A stretch of DNA of 64,000 bases from Klebsiella pneumoniae (GTDB taxonomy: Bacteria; Pseudomonadota; Gammaproteobacteria; Steroidobacterales; Steroidobacteraceae): assembly GCA_945873095.1 (NCBI GenBank), contig CAMCBU010000004.1, forward strand, positions 62,001 to 126,000, in the 5' to 3' direction. Shown here in pieces: positions 49,281 to 57,884 of the stretch. Position numbers and translations under genes: made by a program. Numbering within the stretch: the stretch's first letter is position 1; each line of letters starts with the position of its first letter. The notes under the pieces are model-generated. The model did no database searches. It saw only the letters and a list, made by a program, of their open reading frames with translations, and was not told where the DNA came from.

Positions 49281-50033
49281 CTATTTTTTCTTCTTTCGAC
49301 CGAGCAGCGCCGAACGCTCTGAGACATACCGACAGGTATCGCAATCATCCGCGGCATCCGGTATTTGATCGTGCTGAAAACATGCCACCGCCGCACTGAT
49401 GCAATCATCGACCCAGTCTGTATTGCCTTCGTGAGCCAACAACGTGGTCACGAATCTCATACGACCTTCACTCTCATCGTAGAAGCCGCCTTCCTTAATG
49501 CCGTTGACGTACAAAAAGTAACCGATCGAGCTGACCGTAAACCCCGCTTGCCGATAGATCCATTGATAGATCTCGATCTGCCGCTTGTAGCCTGCACCAA
49601 ACCCGCCCTCGAGATCGGGGATTTCTTTTTTCGACGTCGACTTGTAATCGACGATGTGCAGATCGTCACTCTCTCGGTGCTGCCAGAGATCGTCGATGGC
49701 GCCGTAAATAGTCGCCCCCGTGGCCGCGTGCGTAACGCGCAGACCTTTGAAGTTACTGCGCCAGGTTTCGAGGTCCGGATGCGAAAACGCCCGAACCGAA
49801 AGACCGTTCTCGTCCCACACGGGGTGCGAGGCTTCGCTTCCTCGAATGGCGTCAAATTCATTCTTGAGCAGCGCATCGGTGGCGACGGCGAGCGTCAATG
49901 GAATCCGCGAAAGCGGTTTGAGCCCCTGGCGGCGGTGCAGATAAAAGCACCGCGGACATTTGAGATAGTCCTCCAGCGCCGAGCGGGATAACACGGGGGC
50001 CTCGCCGGGGACATACGCTTTTTTCTTAGGCAT
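49281..50033 (-). CDS. PD-(D/E)XK nuclease family protein (Cas4/RecB-like)
   Basis: LSRSALEDYLKCPRCFYLHR, GAIDDLWQ...LHIVDYKSTSK, C-terminal CDTCRY. Confidence 0.82.
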   Translation of the reverse strand: MPKKKAYVPGEAPVLSRSALEDYLKCPRCFYLHRRQGLKPLSRIPLTLAVATDALLKNEFDAIRGSEASHPVWDENGLSVRAFSHPDLETWRSNFKGLRVTHAATGATIYGAIDDLWQHRESDDLHIVDYKSTSKKEIPDLEGGFGAGYKRQIEIYQWIYRQAGFTVSSIGYFLYVNGIKEGGFYDESEGRMRFVTTLLAHEGNTDWVDDCISAAVACFQHDQIPDAADDCDTCRYVSERSALLGRKKKK

Positions 50034-50042
50034 TGCACCATG

Positions 50043-50720
50043 CTAGTGCTGAAGAGTCGGATTGTCTTCGGGGATCGCCGCAAAAGCCTGCTCGCAGGTG
50101 TAGCAATCGACGTCATAACGGGAAATGAGGTGCTTTTGGAACCGCAAAACCCGAGAGATCTCGGACGTCATCGCCGGATGCGTTAGAAGCCGATCGACCA
50201 GCGCCTCGGCCTCATCAAAGTGCTCTGACCGCCTCAGTACATCCACCAATACGGTCTGCTGCCGGACCCCCTCGTCGTTGACCGGCCATGCCACCCCCGC
50301 CCAGAGATCCGCGCACCCCTCCCGGCAATCGCTCGCCAAGGCCAGATCTTTGAGGTCATCGGCAACCCAGGCCGCATAGAGCAGCGACCACCCGGCCTTG
50401 ATGGGATCGACGCTCACGAGGAGCGCATGTCGTTTAAACGACAACACGAGTGGCGGAGTCACCCGATCCGCCCTGAGATCTTGGTACTCGGGAGACCGGA
50501 CGACCTCCACCGCCCCAGGAATGAGGTCCTCTACAGACTCGTTCACATACCCGCAGTTCGGGCAGTCCTGAAGCCAAAGCCCCATCGTGTGCCGCGTGAG
50601 GGGTGGCGCGCGTAAGTCCAGATCGTAACTGCCGAACGAGGACGTACTCCCCATGACTTGAAACTCCGTCTCTTGATGACACACGGCGCAAGTTTGAGAT
50701 GAGGGAAAAACGGTCGTCAT
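50043..50720 (-). CDS. Cys-motif (zinc-ribbon-like) protein
   Basis: TCAVCHQETEFQVMGSTSSFGSYDLDLRAPPLTRHTMGLWLQDCPNCGYVNE and C-terminal CYTCEQAF. Confidence 0.65.
   Translation of the reverse strand: MTTVFPSSQTCAVCHQETEFQVMGSTSSFGSYDLDLRAPPLTRHTMGLWLQDCPNCGYVNESVEDLIPGAVEVVRSPEYQDLRADRVTPPLVLSFKRHALLVSVDPIKAGWSLLYAAWVADDLKDLALASDCREGCADLWAGVAWPVNDEGVRQQTVLVDVLRRSEHFDEAEALVDRLLTHPAMTSEISRVLRFQKHLISRYDVDCYTCEQAFAAIPEDNPTLQH
50428..50443. repeat. Palindrome TGTCGTTTAAACGACA, copy 4 (inside a CDS)
   Basis: Read directly (gcatgtcgtttaaacgacaacacg); encodes LSFKRH on the minus strand. Confidence 0.95.
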
Positions 50721-50835
50721 GGCTTTAAGTCTAGGCGGTAGTCGGCTCAAAAAATGACCCCACGCTCGCCCATTGAAGCGCCCGCGCGCCCGGGAGATGA
50801 TCCGCCTCGCCGTATCGTCTGATCGGGGGTGTCCC

Positions 50836-50958
50836 ATGGCTTCCCACAAAGAACTCAAAGCTCGCCACCGACGCGAGCGTCACACCCACTCGCCAAGCGT
50901 CGCCCTGCGCGTTCATCGTGCGCTCAGCTGGCTCGAGCAGACCGGTGATCCTTCATGA
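50836..50958 (+). CDS. Small basic protein (40 aa)
   Basis: MASHKELKARHRRERHTHSPSVALRVHRALSWLEQTGDPS; overlaps the next start by 4 bp. Confidence 0.45.
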   Translation: MASHKELKARHRRERHTHSPSVALRVHRALSWLEQTGDPS

Positions 50959-51158
50959 AGTGGGGACCAAGAACGCCATCTATTAAGGGAATGATCGCAG
51001 CACGCCTCTCGCCTGCTCGATTTATCCGCCATAACCTCGGTCTCAAGGCACCGCGGGGCTTTGGCTGGCTCACAAACCCGAAGAAGGCGCTCTACAACCG
51101 CCTCTACAGCCGGATCACGTTCAGTATTTTTGACTTATTTAAACGGCCGAAAGAGTGA
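50955..51158 (+). CDS. Small hypothetical protein (67 aa)
   Basis: ATGA/GTGA overlaps with both neighbouring genes suggest an operon. Confidence 0.5.
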   Translation: MKWGPRTPSIKGMIAARLSPARFIRHNLGLKAPRGFGWLTNPKKALYNRLYSRITFSIFDLFKRPKE

Positions 51159-51919
51159 TTCGCTGGGCGATCACCGGGGTCATCGCACTCCTGCTCATCT
51201 GGATGACCGCAATCGAGCCTTTGTGGCTGGAAATGCGAGAGGTTTCGATCGAGAGCGACCGTAGCACCTATCGCACCATCGCGGTGATCTCCGATCTGCA
51301 TCCGCGAGGATATGGCTCGATCGAGCGACAAGTCATCGAACGCCTTCGCGAGCGATCGCCGGAACTGATCGTGCTCGCCGGTGACATGGTCGACGACCCA
51401 GAAGACTTAAAAACTTTCGGAGATTTTTTGGCACAACTGCCAAAGGCCAACAAAATCGCGGTGCTCGGCAACTGGGAATATTGGAGTGGCATCGATCGGG
51501 TGCGACTCGCGGCTCTTTACGCCGCACATCACGTCTCGCTTTTAGTCAACGACTGCCAGGAAGGTATCGTCGGTCTCGACGATTTCACTGCCGGGAAACC
51601 TTCGCTTAGCAACGCGCTCGCACAATGCGGCGATACGACCCCCTGGCTTCTTGTCCAGCACTCGCCAGGTTTTTTTGATAGCCCCTTGATCAAGTCGAGC
51701 TCAGCACGCTTTGACCTTTTGATTTCCGGCCACACGCATGGCGGACAGCTTGCACTCTTTGGCTGGGCCCCTTTCACGCCCGAGGGCAGTGGGCGTTTTG
51801 TGTCCGGTGAGTATGCGACACCGCTCGGCAGACTTTATGTCACGCGCGGGCTCGGCACCTCGCTGGTGCCGATTCGTCTTGGGGCTCGACCGGAGCTCGT
51901 ATTCATCACGATCGATTAA
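51155..51919 (+). CDS. Membrane-anchored metallophosphoesterase
   Basis: TIAVISDLHPRGYG, LIVLAGDMVDDPED, VLGNWEYW, LLISGHTHGGQLALFGW. Confidence 0.92.
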   Translation: MIRWAITGVIALLLIWMTAIEPLWLEMREVSIESDRSTYRTIAVISDLHPRGYGSIERQVIERLRERSPELIVLAGDMVDDPEDLKTFGDFLAQLPKANKIAVLGNWEYWSGIDRVRLAALYAAHHVSLLVNDCQEGIVGLDDFTAGKPSLSNALAQCGDTTPWLLVQHSPGFFDSPLIKSSSARFDLLISGHTHGGQLALFGWAPFTPEGSGRFVSGEYATPLGRLYVTRGLGTSLVPIRLGARPELVFITID

Positions 51920-51926
51920 ACGCCCT

Positions 51927-51950
51927 CTGCCTAACAAATTTGTTAGGCAG
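51927..51950. promoter_or_regulatory. 24-bp perfect palindrome next to a promoter-like element
   Basis: CTGCCTAACAAATTTGTTAGGCAG; TTGTTA inside it lies 18 bp from TATACT (51964-51969). Confidence 0.75.
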
Positions 51951-51969
51951 CTGATTTTTTTTGTATACT

Positions 51970-52141
51970 CTCCCCTGCATCAAGAGACGGGACTTCGGTC
52001 CTCGCCAACCTGCCAACTCGGGCAAGGTGGTCGCCGCTAAAGCGGGATGTGGCTGGTCAGGCAAATAAACGAGGCCATGATTAGCAACATTGAACGAGCC
52101 TGACTCGTGATGCGGTTTGTCCAACACCAGGAGCACCGATC
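51970..52141 (+). ncRNA. Candidate structured 5' leader
   Basis: GGAC-TTCG-GTCC hairpin, CCAACCTGCC-aactcg-GGCAAGGTGG near-stem, CCGCTAAAGCGG hairpin before the ATG at 52142. Confidence 0.45.
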
Positions 52142-52426
52142 ATGAGCGACGACTTTGGTATCGATGGTTATAAAGCCGCCATCAAAAACGAACAGGCCAT
52201 TCTCACTGTCACACGAGCCTCGATTCGCGGCGATCTCTTCGTCAAGCAGCAAGGGCGTCGATTTTGGATTTTCGAGGGCAGCACGCCCCGCATCCGTAAC
52301 TTGACTGGCCCAGAGCTCGGCCTGTTTCTCGCTGCCGTCAGCCGCTACTACGCGCAGTTCGGCTCGGTGCACCAAGGGGAGCGGTTCCTCTTTGGCGATC
52401 GGCGTCGACAACCCAGTGCTCATTAG
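52142..52426 (+). CDS. Hypothetical protein (94 aa)
   Basis: ATG preceded by caggagcaccgatc; no family recognised. Confidence 0.55.
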   Translation: MSDDFGIDGYKAAIKNEQAILTVTRASIRGDLFVKQQGRRFWIFEGSTPRIRNLTGPELGLFLAAVSRYYAQFGSVHQGERFLFGDRRRQPSAH

Positions 52427-52455
52427 TCCGCGATAGCGATCAGGAGTACTAAGAG

Positions 52456-52641
52456 ATGCCCGTACGGCGAATGACGGACGAAGAGGCTGAACGGATCTTC
52501 GGCTCGGGGCTGATTTTTATTGGATTAAAGCGCCCAAGTAGACCGATCGCGCCGCATACCAACGAGGTTACCGATGAAAAGACTACAGAAAAAGACGAGC
52601 AGCACAGCGCAAAATCGGTGGAAGGCCGCCCGCTCGGATGA
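52456..52641 (+). CDS. Small hypothetical protein (61 aa)
   Basis: ATG preceded by aggagtactaagag. Confidence 0.45.
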   Translation: MPVRRMTDEEAERIFGSGLIFIGLKRPSRPIAPHTNEVTDEKTTEKDEQHSAKSVEGRPLG

Positions 52642-52777
52642 ACGCTGGGAGCGGCGCGCGGATCGCCAGATGGTCGTGTTTTCGGCAGTTTCCGTGATGC
52701 TACCCTCGCAGATCACACATCTCAAAGACCGCTTCGCACAAGGAGACTTCGGTTGTGAGCACGAACGCGGAATATGA
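52574..52777 (+). CDS. Small basic hypothetical protein (67 aa)
   Basis: ATG preceded by gagg; overlaps 52456-52641 in another frame and the next start. Confidence 0.4.
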   Translation: MKRLQKKTSSTAQNRWKAARSDERWERRADRQMVVFSAVSVMLPSQITHLKDRFAQGDFGCEHERGI

Positions 52778-53300
52778 CCCGAACGTTTATGACCGTCGCG
52801 GGCTGCTCGCCGAGGTACGCCGAGGCTTCACGCTCGCTTGGGCGGGTCATCACGGCGCCAATCATTGGGGTCGGGTGCGATGTCACGCGCTCGCGATCGC
52901 ACGAGCGCGGGGAGCCGATACTCGTGTGGTTGAGCTCTTCGCGTTCCTGCACGACAGCCAACGCAGGGACGAGTGGAAGGATCCCGGACATGGGGCTCGT
53001 GGTGCGGAGTATGCACGCGCTCTTCAGAGTCGGTTCTTCGACTTACGGCCAGCACAAATCGACCAATTGGCTCACGCCATCCGTCATCACAGCGGCGGCG
53101 AAGTCAGCACCGATGCGACCATCCAGACCTGCTGGGATGCCGATCGCCTTGATCTTGGACGCGTGCGGATCAAGCCGAGCGATGAGTATCTCTCAGAGGA
53201 AGGCGCTCGTCGGATCAATCTGGCCTATGCCTGGAGCCGCGGTCGCGCACGACGCCATGAAAAATCTTCTGGCGGATCAGCCTTTGAGACGGCGAGATGA
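52755..53300 (+). CDS. HD-domain phosphohydrolase-like protein
   Basis: GANHWGRVRCHALAIARA... ELFAFLHDSQRRDEWKDPGHGARGAEYA... LAHAIRHHSGGE; GTG start after aaggag. Confidence 0.8.
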   Translation: MSTNAEYDPNVYDRRGLLAEVRRGFTLAWAGHHGANHWGRVRCHALAIARARGADTRVVELFAFLHDSQRRDEWKDPGHGARGAEYARALQSRFFDLRPAQIDQLAHAIRHHSGGEVSTDATIQTCWDADRLDLGRVRIKPSDEYLSEEGARRINLAYAWSRGRARRHEKSSGGSAFETAR

Positions 53301-53415
53301 TTAGATACTGAACATCGGGAGACGATTCCCGGAGTGGCTCACCTCACGAGCCGGGGGAGTTCACCAAATTGCGGCCCCGGGTATATCGCCCAAACCCGCT
53401 AAAGAGGAGAAGACC

Positions 53416-54042
53416 ATGTCTGAATCAAAAAAGGCGCTCGACCTGTCCTACCGACCGGCGAGCTATTTCTGGCCCATCACCCACGAGACGCACGCGATCG
53501 CTGCCATCAAAGGCGAACGGCGGCGCAACGCCATCCGCGAAGCCTATGACACCAACCGGGTAACGGTACTCGATGAGTACTACTCGACCCCCGTTTTAGA
53601 AGAACAAGATCGCCGTGCACTTGGCGCAATACACCCGTCTTTCATGGGTGGCGAATATCTGCCCAACCGACACGAGACCGAAGTCGAGATCGCGCGTATC
53701 AATATCGACTCGACGACGAGCGATGTGACCTCGATCTATGCCAAGGCCGGCAAGAACAGAATCTATTACCGAGTAGTCGATGAATATAACGGCGATACTT
53801 TGAACGAGAAGCGCACCCGCAGTTCGAGGCAGCCCTTGACGCTTGATCAGTTGGTTGAATTTTTCCTCGGTGCGTGGTCGCTGAAGGACGTGCTCGACGG
53901 TAATGACCTCAACTTAGAGGAGGCGCATGACTTTACCCATCCTTCCTCCGAGTTCTATCCGCAGTTCAGCGCAGCGATCCGTGCGCATATTGACAGTTGG
54001 TATCCCGCCAAGGACACCGATGAGGAGCAGGACGATGAGTGA
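53416..54042 (+). CDS. Hypothetical protein (208 aa)
   Basis: ATG after aagaggagaagacc; acidic C-terminus; overlaps the next start. Confidence 0.65.
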   Translation: MSESKKALDLSYRPASYFWPITHETHAIAAIKGERRRNAIREAYDTNRVTVLDEYYSTPVLEEQDRRALGAIHPSFMGGEYLPNRHETEVEIARINIDSTTSDVTSIYAKAGKNRIYYRVVDEYNGDTLNEKRTRSSRQPLTLDQLVEFFLGAWSLKDVLDGNDLNLEEAHDFTHPSSEFYPQFSAAIRAHIDSWYPAKDTDEEQDDE

Positions 54043-54232
54043 GGACAAAAAGCCGAATCGAATCACCGCGCATTACGCGACCGACGAGGACTATAAGCGG
54101 ATGAATTTCTATACGATCGGCACGCTATACCGGGCAGACAATCTAACTCCCTACCAAGAAACCGATGGCGCTATTTCCTGCCGCAAAGACGGCCTTGTAC
54201 CGCCATTGCCCGATAGTTCGAAACCTATTTAA
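54035..54232 (+). CDS. Hypothetical protein (65 aa)
   Basis: MSEDKKPNRITAHYATDEDYKRMNFYTIGTLYRADNL. Confidence 0.55.
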   Translation: MSEDKKPNRITAHYATDEDYKRMNFYTIGTLYRADNLTPYQETDGAISCRKDGLVPPLPDSSKPI

Positions 54233-54353
54233 TAAACTTCAGCTTAATCTCGGTACCGAGGGGCAAATCTCCAAATCACTTTAGATTTCGAAAACTTTGA
54301 TATAACAACTGACACGCACTGCGCAATCAGACTTTTCTTGGAAGCGACTACGG

Positions 54354-54992
54354 TTACTCTTCTAAAAAATCGTCAACTAGTGCACCGTATACCCAACGAC
54401 CGGAATGAGTTACTTCGCCGTCTTTATCAAAGATGGTTCCCTCTCCATGGAACTCGCCATTACGAAATTCACCAACGTAGCGACTGCCATCGGGCCACGT
54501 ATAGATGCCATCTCCATTTCCAACAAAGCGCCCGGCCTGAAATTCACCCTCGTACGAGGATCCATCAGAAAGCCTTAGACAGCCTCGCCCATGGTACTTT
54601 CCGTCGAAAAAACCCCCGACATATTTACCGATGTCATGGTAATTAACGTACTCGCCGTGACCGTGAAATTTGCCGTCTTTGAATGTTCCTCGATAAAAAT
54701 CAGAGTTTTTCTTAAATAAGATTCCTTCTTTAACTTCACCGCGTTCAAATCTCCCTACGAATTTTTTCGTTAGGTCTGGATAAAGTAAGGTACCTTCGCC
54801 ATGCGGTAGGTCGCCGTCAAATTGCCCGGTATATACACACCCATCCGGAAATATTGCGGTCGACGGCCCGGGCTCTTCTGTCTCGGGATCACTTAGCTCA
54901 GGGACATCAGTTTCGTTACTAGAACTATCGATTACTTTGTCTGGATCGAAGTACTTACGAACTTTTTTGTCTTTTTTCATTCGTCCCTCCAA
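54354..54992 (-). CDS. MORN-repeat protein (212 aa)
   Basis: Repeats YTGQFDGDLPHGEGTLLYPD, YRGTFKDGKFHGHGEYVNY, YVGEFRNGEFHGEGTIFDKDG. Confidence 0.9.
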   Translation of the reverse strand: MEGRMKKDKKVRKYFDPDKVIDSSSNETDVPELSDPETEEPGPSTAIFPDGCVYTGQFDGDLPHGEGTLLYPDLTKKFVGRFERGEVKEGILFKKNSDFYRGTFKDGKFHGHGEYVNYHDIGKYVGGFFDGKYHGRGCLRLSDGSSYEGEFQAGRFVGNGDGIYTWPDGSRYVGEFRNGEFHGEGTIFDKDGEVTHSGRWVYGALVDDFLEE

Positions 54993-55211
54993 ATTGTCTT
55001 ACCAGATAGATTGGTAACGATTTGAGATCTATTTCTTATTCCCGACTCCACTCAGATCCCTAACGCAGACTGTTGTTGAAAGCACAAAAGACTACTCTAA
55101 GCCGCCTTTCAGATTGAGTCGTCCTTCCGTGATATTACAAGACAGGCGCTATCCAACAACCGTCGTTTCTACATGATAGATTTGGACCCTAACGGTCCAT
55201 GAGGATCTCCC

Positions 55212-55808
55212 ATGTCCGACGATGTCCAATCTATACTTGAACTTTTGGCACGTCCATCAGCCAAATCAGAAACTTTTATCCGGCGTTATGGTGATTTGAT
55301 CGATGCGCTTGCATCAAAGTTCGGCGATTTTTGCGGTCCCGATGCAGCGCAGCAGTTCATTGGGTACTTAGCCGAGAACCAATGGTCGGCGCTTCGGCAA
55401 TGGCTATCTCAAGCAGATAGGGTATCTCTCGAGAAGTTTCTGGCCGCAAAAGCTGAGGTCTTCTTCAGAGAACAGCGAAAAACATTAATGGCAAAGGCCA
55501 TGGGCGGCACTCCATGGGCGGAAATCATTCAATACGCTGAAAACCTATCTCCTGGCTACCGAGCGCTAGCTCAGTATTGTTTGGTTGAGGGGCTATCGGG
55601 GGCAGCGCTTAAGAAAGCGGTGCGTTCTGACATGCGATGCCGTCTTGAGACGACGGGAGCAATATCTACCTCTCGATCGAATTTGCTACTAGTCCTGCGA
55701 GCTTGTTGCCGGCCCGACCATGTGGAGATGATCGACGCGGTTCTAAGGCTCCGACAACGTAGTGGCCGTCGCCCCAAGGCACCAACGAGATCGGACGCCA
55801 GCCAGTAA
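55212..55808 (+). CDS. Sigma-factor-like protein (198 aa)
   Basis: ETFIRRYGDLIDALASKFGDFCGPDAAQQFIGYL resembles sigma region 2; LSPGYRALAQYCLVEGLSGAALKKAV resembles region 4. Confidence 0.45.
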   Translation: MSDDVQSILELLARPSAKSETFIRRYGDLIDALASKFGDFCGPDAAQQFIGYLAENQWSALRQWLSQADRVSLEKFLAAKAEVFFREQRKTLMAKAMGGTPWAEIIQYAENLSPGYRALAQYCLVEGLSGAALKKAVRSDMRCRLETTGAISTSRSNLLLVLRACCRPDHVEMIDAVLRLRQRSGRRPKAPTRSDASQ

Positions 55809-56091
55809 AGTCATTCCGTCGCCGGCCGTCCGAGACGAGAACCGGGTGCCGTGACAGCCCCCCTAGCACCCCTCTGGGACAATCGAGTTCCTAGCTGTTG
55901 CTTTCTACGGTTCCACCCGTGAATTCCCGATACTTTTCGATCATTTCACGGAGTGAACGGGCTGCGTCTCTTGCCGAAATTAAAATTTTCGTAAGTTCCC
56001 GTTTTTAATAAATCGGGGTGTTTCTAGCACTCGGTGCTTCAATGGTTCTACTCCGATTCGGAGCAAGGAACTGAATACGAGGAAACTTGCG

Positions 56092-56724
56092 ATGACTAAC
56101 ATCTCTGCTGCCACCCTGCCATCTAACGTCGTTGACATCTTCAGCCACCCACGTCACCCCGTTCATGCGGATCAGCGGATGGTCGAAGGTGCTCTGCGCG
56201 GGGATGAGTCGGCGATCCAGAAGTTGTGGATTCGCCTTACGCCCTACATCGAAAGCTTCGCCTCAGATCCGATGTGGGAGAGCCACGAATCGGCTTTACA
56301 GCACGGCCGTTCGTTAATTCAGCAAAACCAGTTTGTGGTACTTCACAAGTGGAATCCCAAGGCCCGGTCGCTGACTCAGCACGTAGACTATTTTCTTCGA
56401 GAAGCGCTTCGCCGTGAGCGACTCGCACGACGACAGCAAGCGCGAAAGGATCCGAGTATCGTCAATGCGATCGAAGAAAGCGTTGAAGAACTGCCCGCAC
56501 AGCATTATTGGATTCTGAAGAAGATCGTCAAAGATGGTGTGCGCCCGAAGAAGATCATGACGATGCTCAACGAGTGCCCAGAAGTTCAGATTCGATCAGT
56601 AGCCTCGATTGGTACGACGTATAGCCGCGCACTGAAGCGCCTCCACAGAGTATGTCCCGATCAGTATCGCGACTCTGTCGGCATGTTTATCAATTCACGA
56701 CAACGCAGCGGTCGATATCGTTAA
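56092..56724 (+). CDS. Sigma-factor-like protein (210 aa)
   Basis: DQRMVEGALRGDESAIQKLWIRLTPYIESFA (region 2-like) and ELPAQHYWILKKIVKDGVRPKKIMTMLN...RALKRLHRV (region 4-like). Confidence 0.5.
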   Translation: MTNISAATLPSNVVDIFSHPRHPVHADQRMVEGALRGDESAIQKLWIRLTPYIESFASDPMWESHESALQHGRSLIQQNQFVVLHKWNPKARSLTQHVDYFLREALRRERLARRQQARKDPSIVNAIEESVEELPAQHYWILKKIVKDGVRPKKIMTMLNECPEVQIRSVASIGTTYSRALKRLHRVCPDQYRDSVGMFINSRQRSGRYR

Positions 56725-56752
56725 TTCGCTTCACTGAAGTAAGACCCAATCA

Positions 56753-56777
56753 ACGCCCCGCATGCGGGGCGTTTTTC
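56753..56777 (+). terminator. Intrinsic terminator
   Basis: ACGCCCCGCATGCGGGGCGT followed by TTTTT. Confidence 0.9.
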
Positions 56778-56848
56778 ATTCTGCGTCAATAACGTGTTTT
56801 GGCGATTCCGCCATCTCACTCTCATCTCTTGAGACGCTCTCTTCACCA

Positions 56849-56924
56849 GATTGCTAATGGCTTAGCAATCGGTGCGATACGAATGTCTCGTATCGCCATC
56901 GTGAATTTCGACAGCAATCTGTCG
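56849..56924 (+). ncRNA. Triple-hairpin 5' leader
   Basis: Perfect stems: GATTGCTAA-tggc-TTAGCAATC; GCGATACGA-atgtc-TCGTATCGC; CGACAG-caat-CTGTCG, just upstream of the RBS/ATG near 56938. Confidence 0.65.
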
Positions 56925-56937
56925 ATTAAGGAGAGTT

Positions 56938-57789
56938 GTGATGACGACGAAGACGAAAGGGAAAACTGAAACAGCCGGGATGCCTGCGATCTCTGTTGAT
57001 TCGAGTTCCATGACGGTAACGACCCGCGAAGTCGTTGAGGAAGGCACCCCCATTGAGACTTGGGCCGAGTCCATCGTGCGCGAGCAGCGCTCGATTACTC
57101 GGGATGAGGTGTTGGCCCACTTGGGGGATCTTGAGGCGCGTCGCAAGGAAGTCGAGGGTGGCATTTTCCGGCGTGCGCATCACGCCGTGCACTTGCTCCT
57201 CGCTGACTGCTTGGCACTTGCGCAGCTCGATGAGTCGCTCGATCCCGAGCAGGCTCGCGATCGGGCGCTCGATGCCTTTCTCTCAGCCCGAGAGCTCGCG
57301 AGCAAAAAGGACGAGCCTATTTTCTCAAAGGCAATCTCAGCCGTGTTCGGAGAACTGCATCGCTCTCGAGTCAGTACCTATCGCACGGTGCTGAAGGCGG
57401 CGAGTCAGGCGGGGATCACCGCTGCTGCACTGCCCGCTTGGATCGAGCAGCAAGGGGGTGTTCAGGAAGTTCGTCTGAGTGCTGGCGGTACGGGTGGTAC
57501 GAGCTCGTCAGAGATGGCGAACCTCACGCTCGAGTACCTCCTCGACAAAGGCAGTCTCTATGCCCTGCAGAGTGACGCCCTCTCGAAGCAGTTGACGATC
57601 GAGAGTAATGGCAAGGAGGTAGTGCTGGTGGCTACCAAGCAGCGAGATGGAACGTTGATGGTGCATGCAGCCATCGAGGATCCCAATTGCGTGAAGAAGG
57701 CGATCGACGCCTTTCAGCGCAAGAACCAAGAAGCGATCAAGGAGTTCAAGTACGAGCTCAAGTATCGCCCGGGTCTGCGTGCTGCGTAA
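56938..57789 (+). CDS. Hypothetical protein, possibly DNA-associated (~283 aa)
   Basis: RBS aaggagag upstream; mostly helical; no family recognised. Confidence 0.7.
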   Translation: MMTTKTKGKTETAGMPAISVDSSSMTVTTREVVEEGTPIETWAESIVREQRSITRDEVLAHLGDLEARRKEVEGGIFRRAHHAVHLLLADCLALAQLDESLDPEQARDRALDAFLSARELASKKDEPIFSKAISAVFGELHRSRVSTYRTVLKAASQAGITAAALPAWIEQQGGVQEVRLSAGGTGGTSSSEMANLTLEYLLDKGSLYALQSDALSKQLTIESNGKEVVLVATKQRDGTLMVHAAIEDPNCVKKAIDAFQRKNQEAIKEFKYELKYRPGLRAA

Positions 57790-57884
57790 GCGCTGATCGG
57801 ATTGGGGGCGGCGGTGAGACCTTCATTGCCGCCCCTCTATCCCAGCTTCCCTATTTGCCCTCTTCCCTCGCCGGAGCACCTTCA

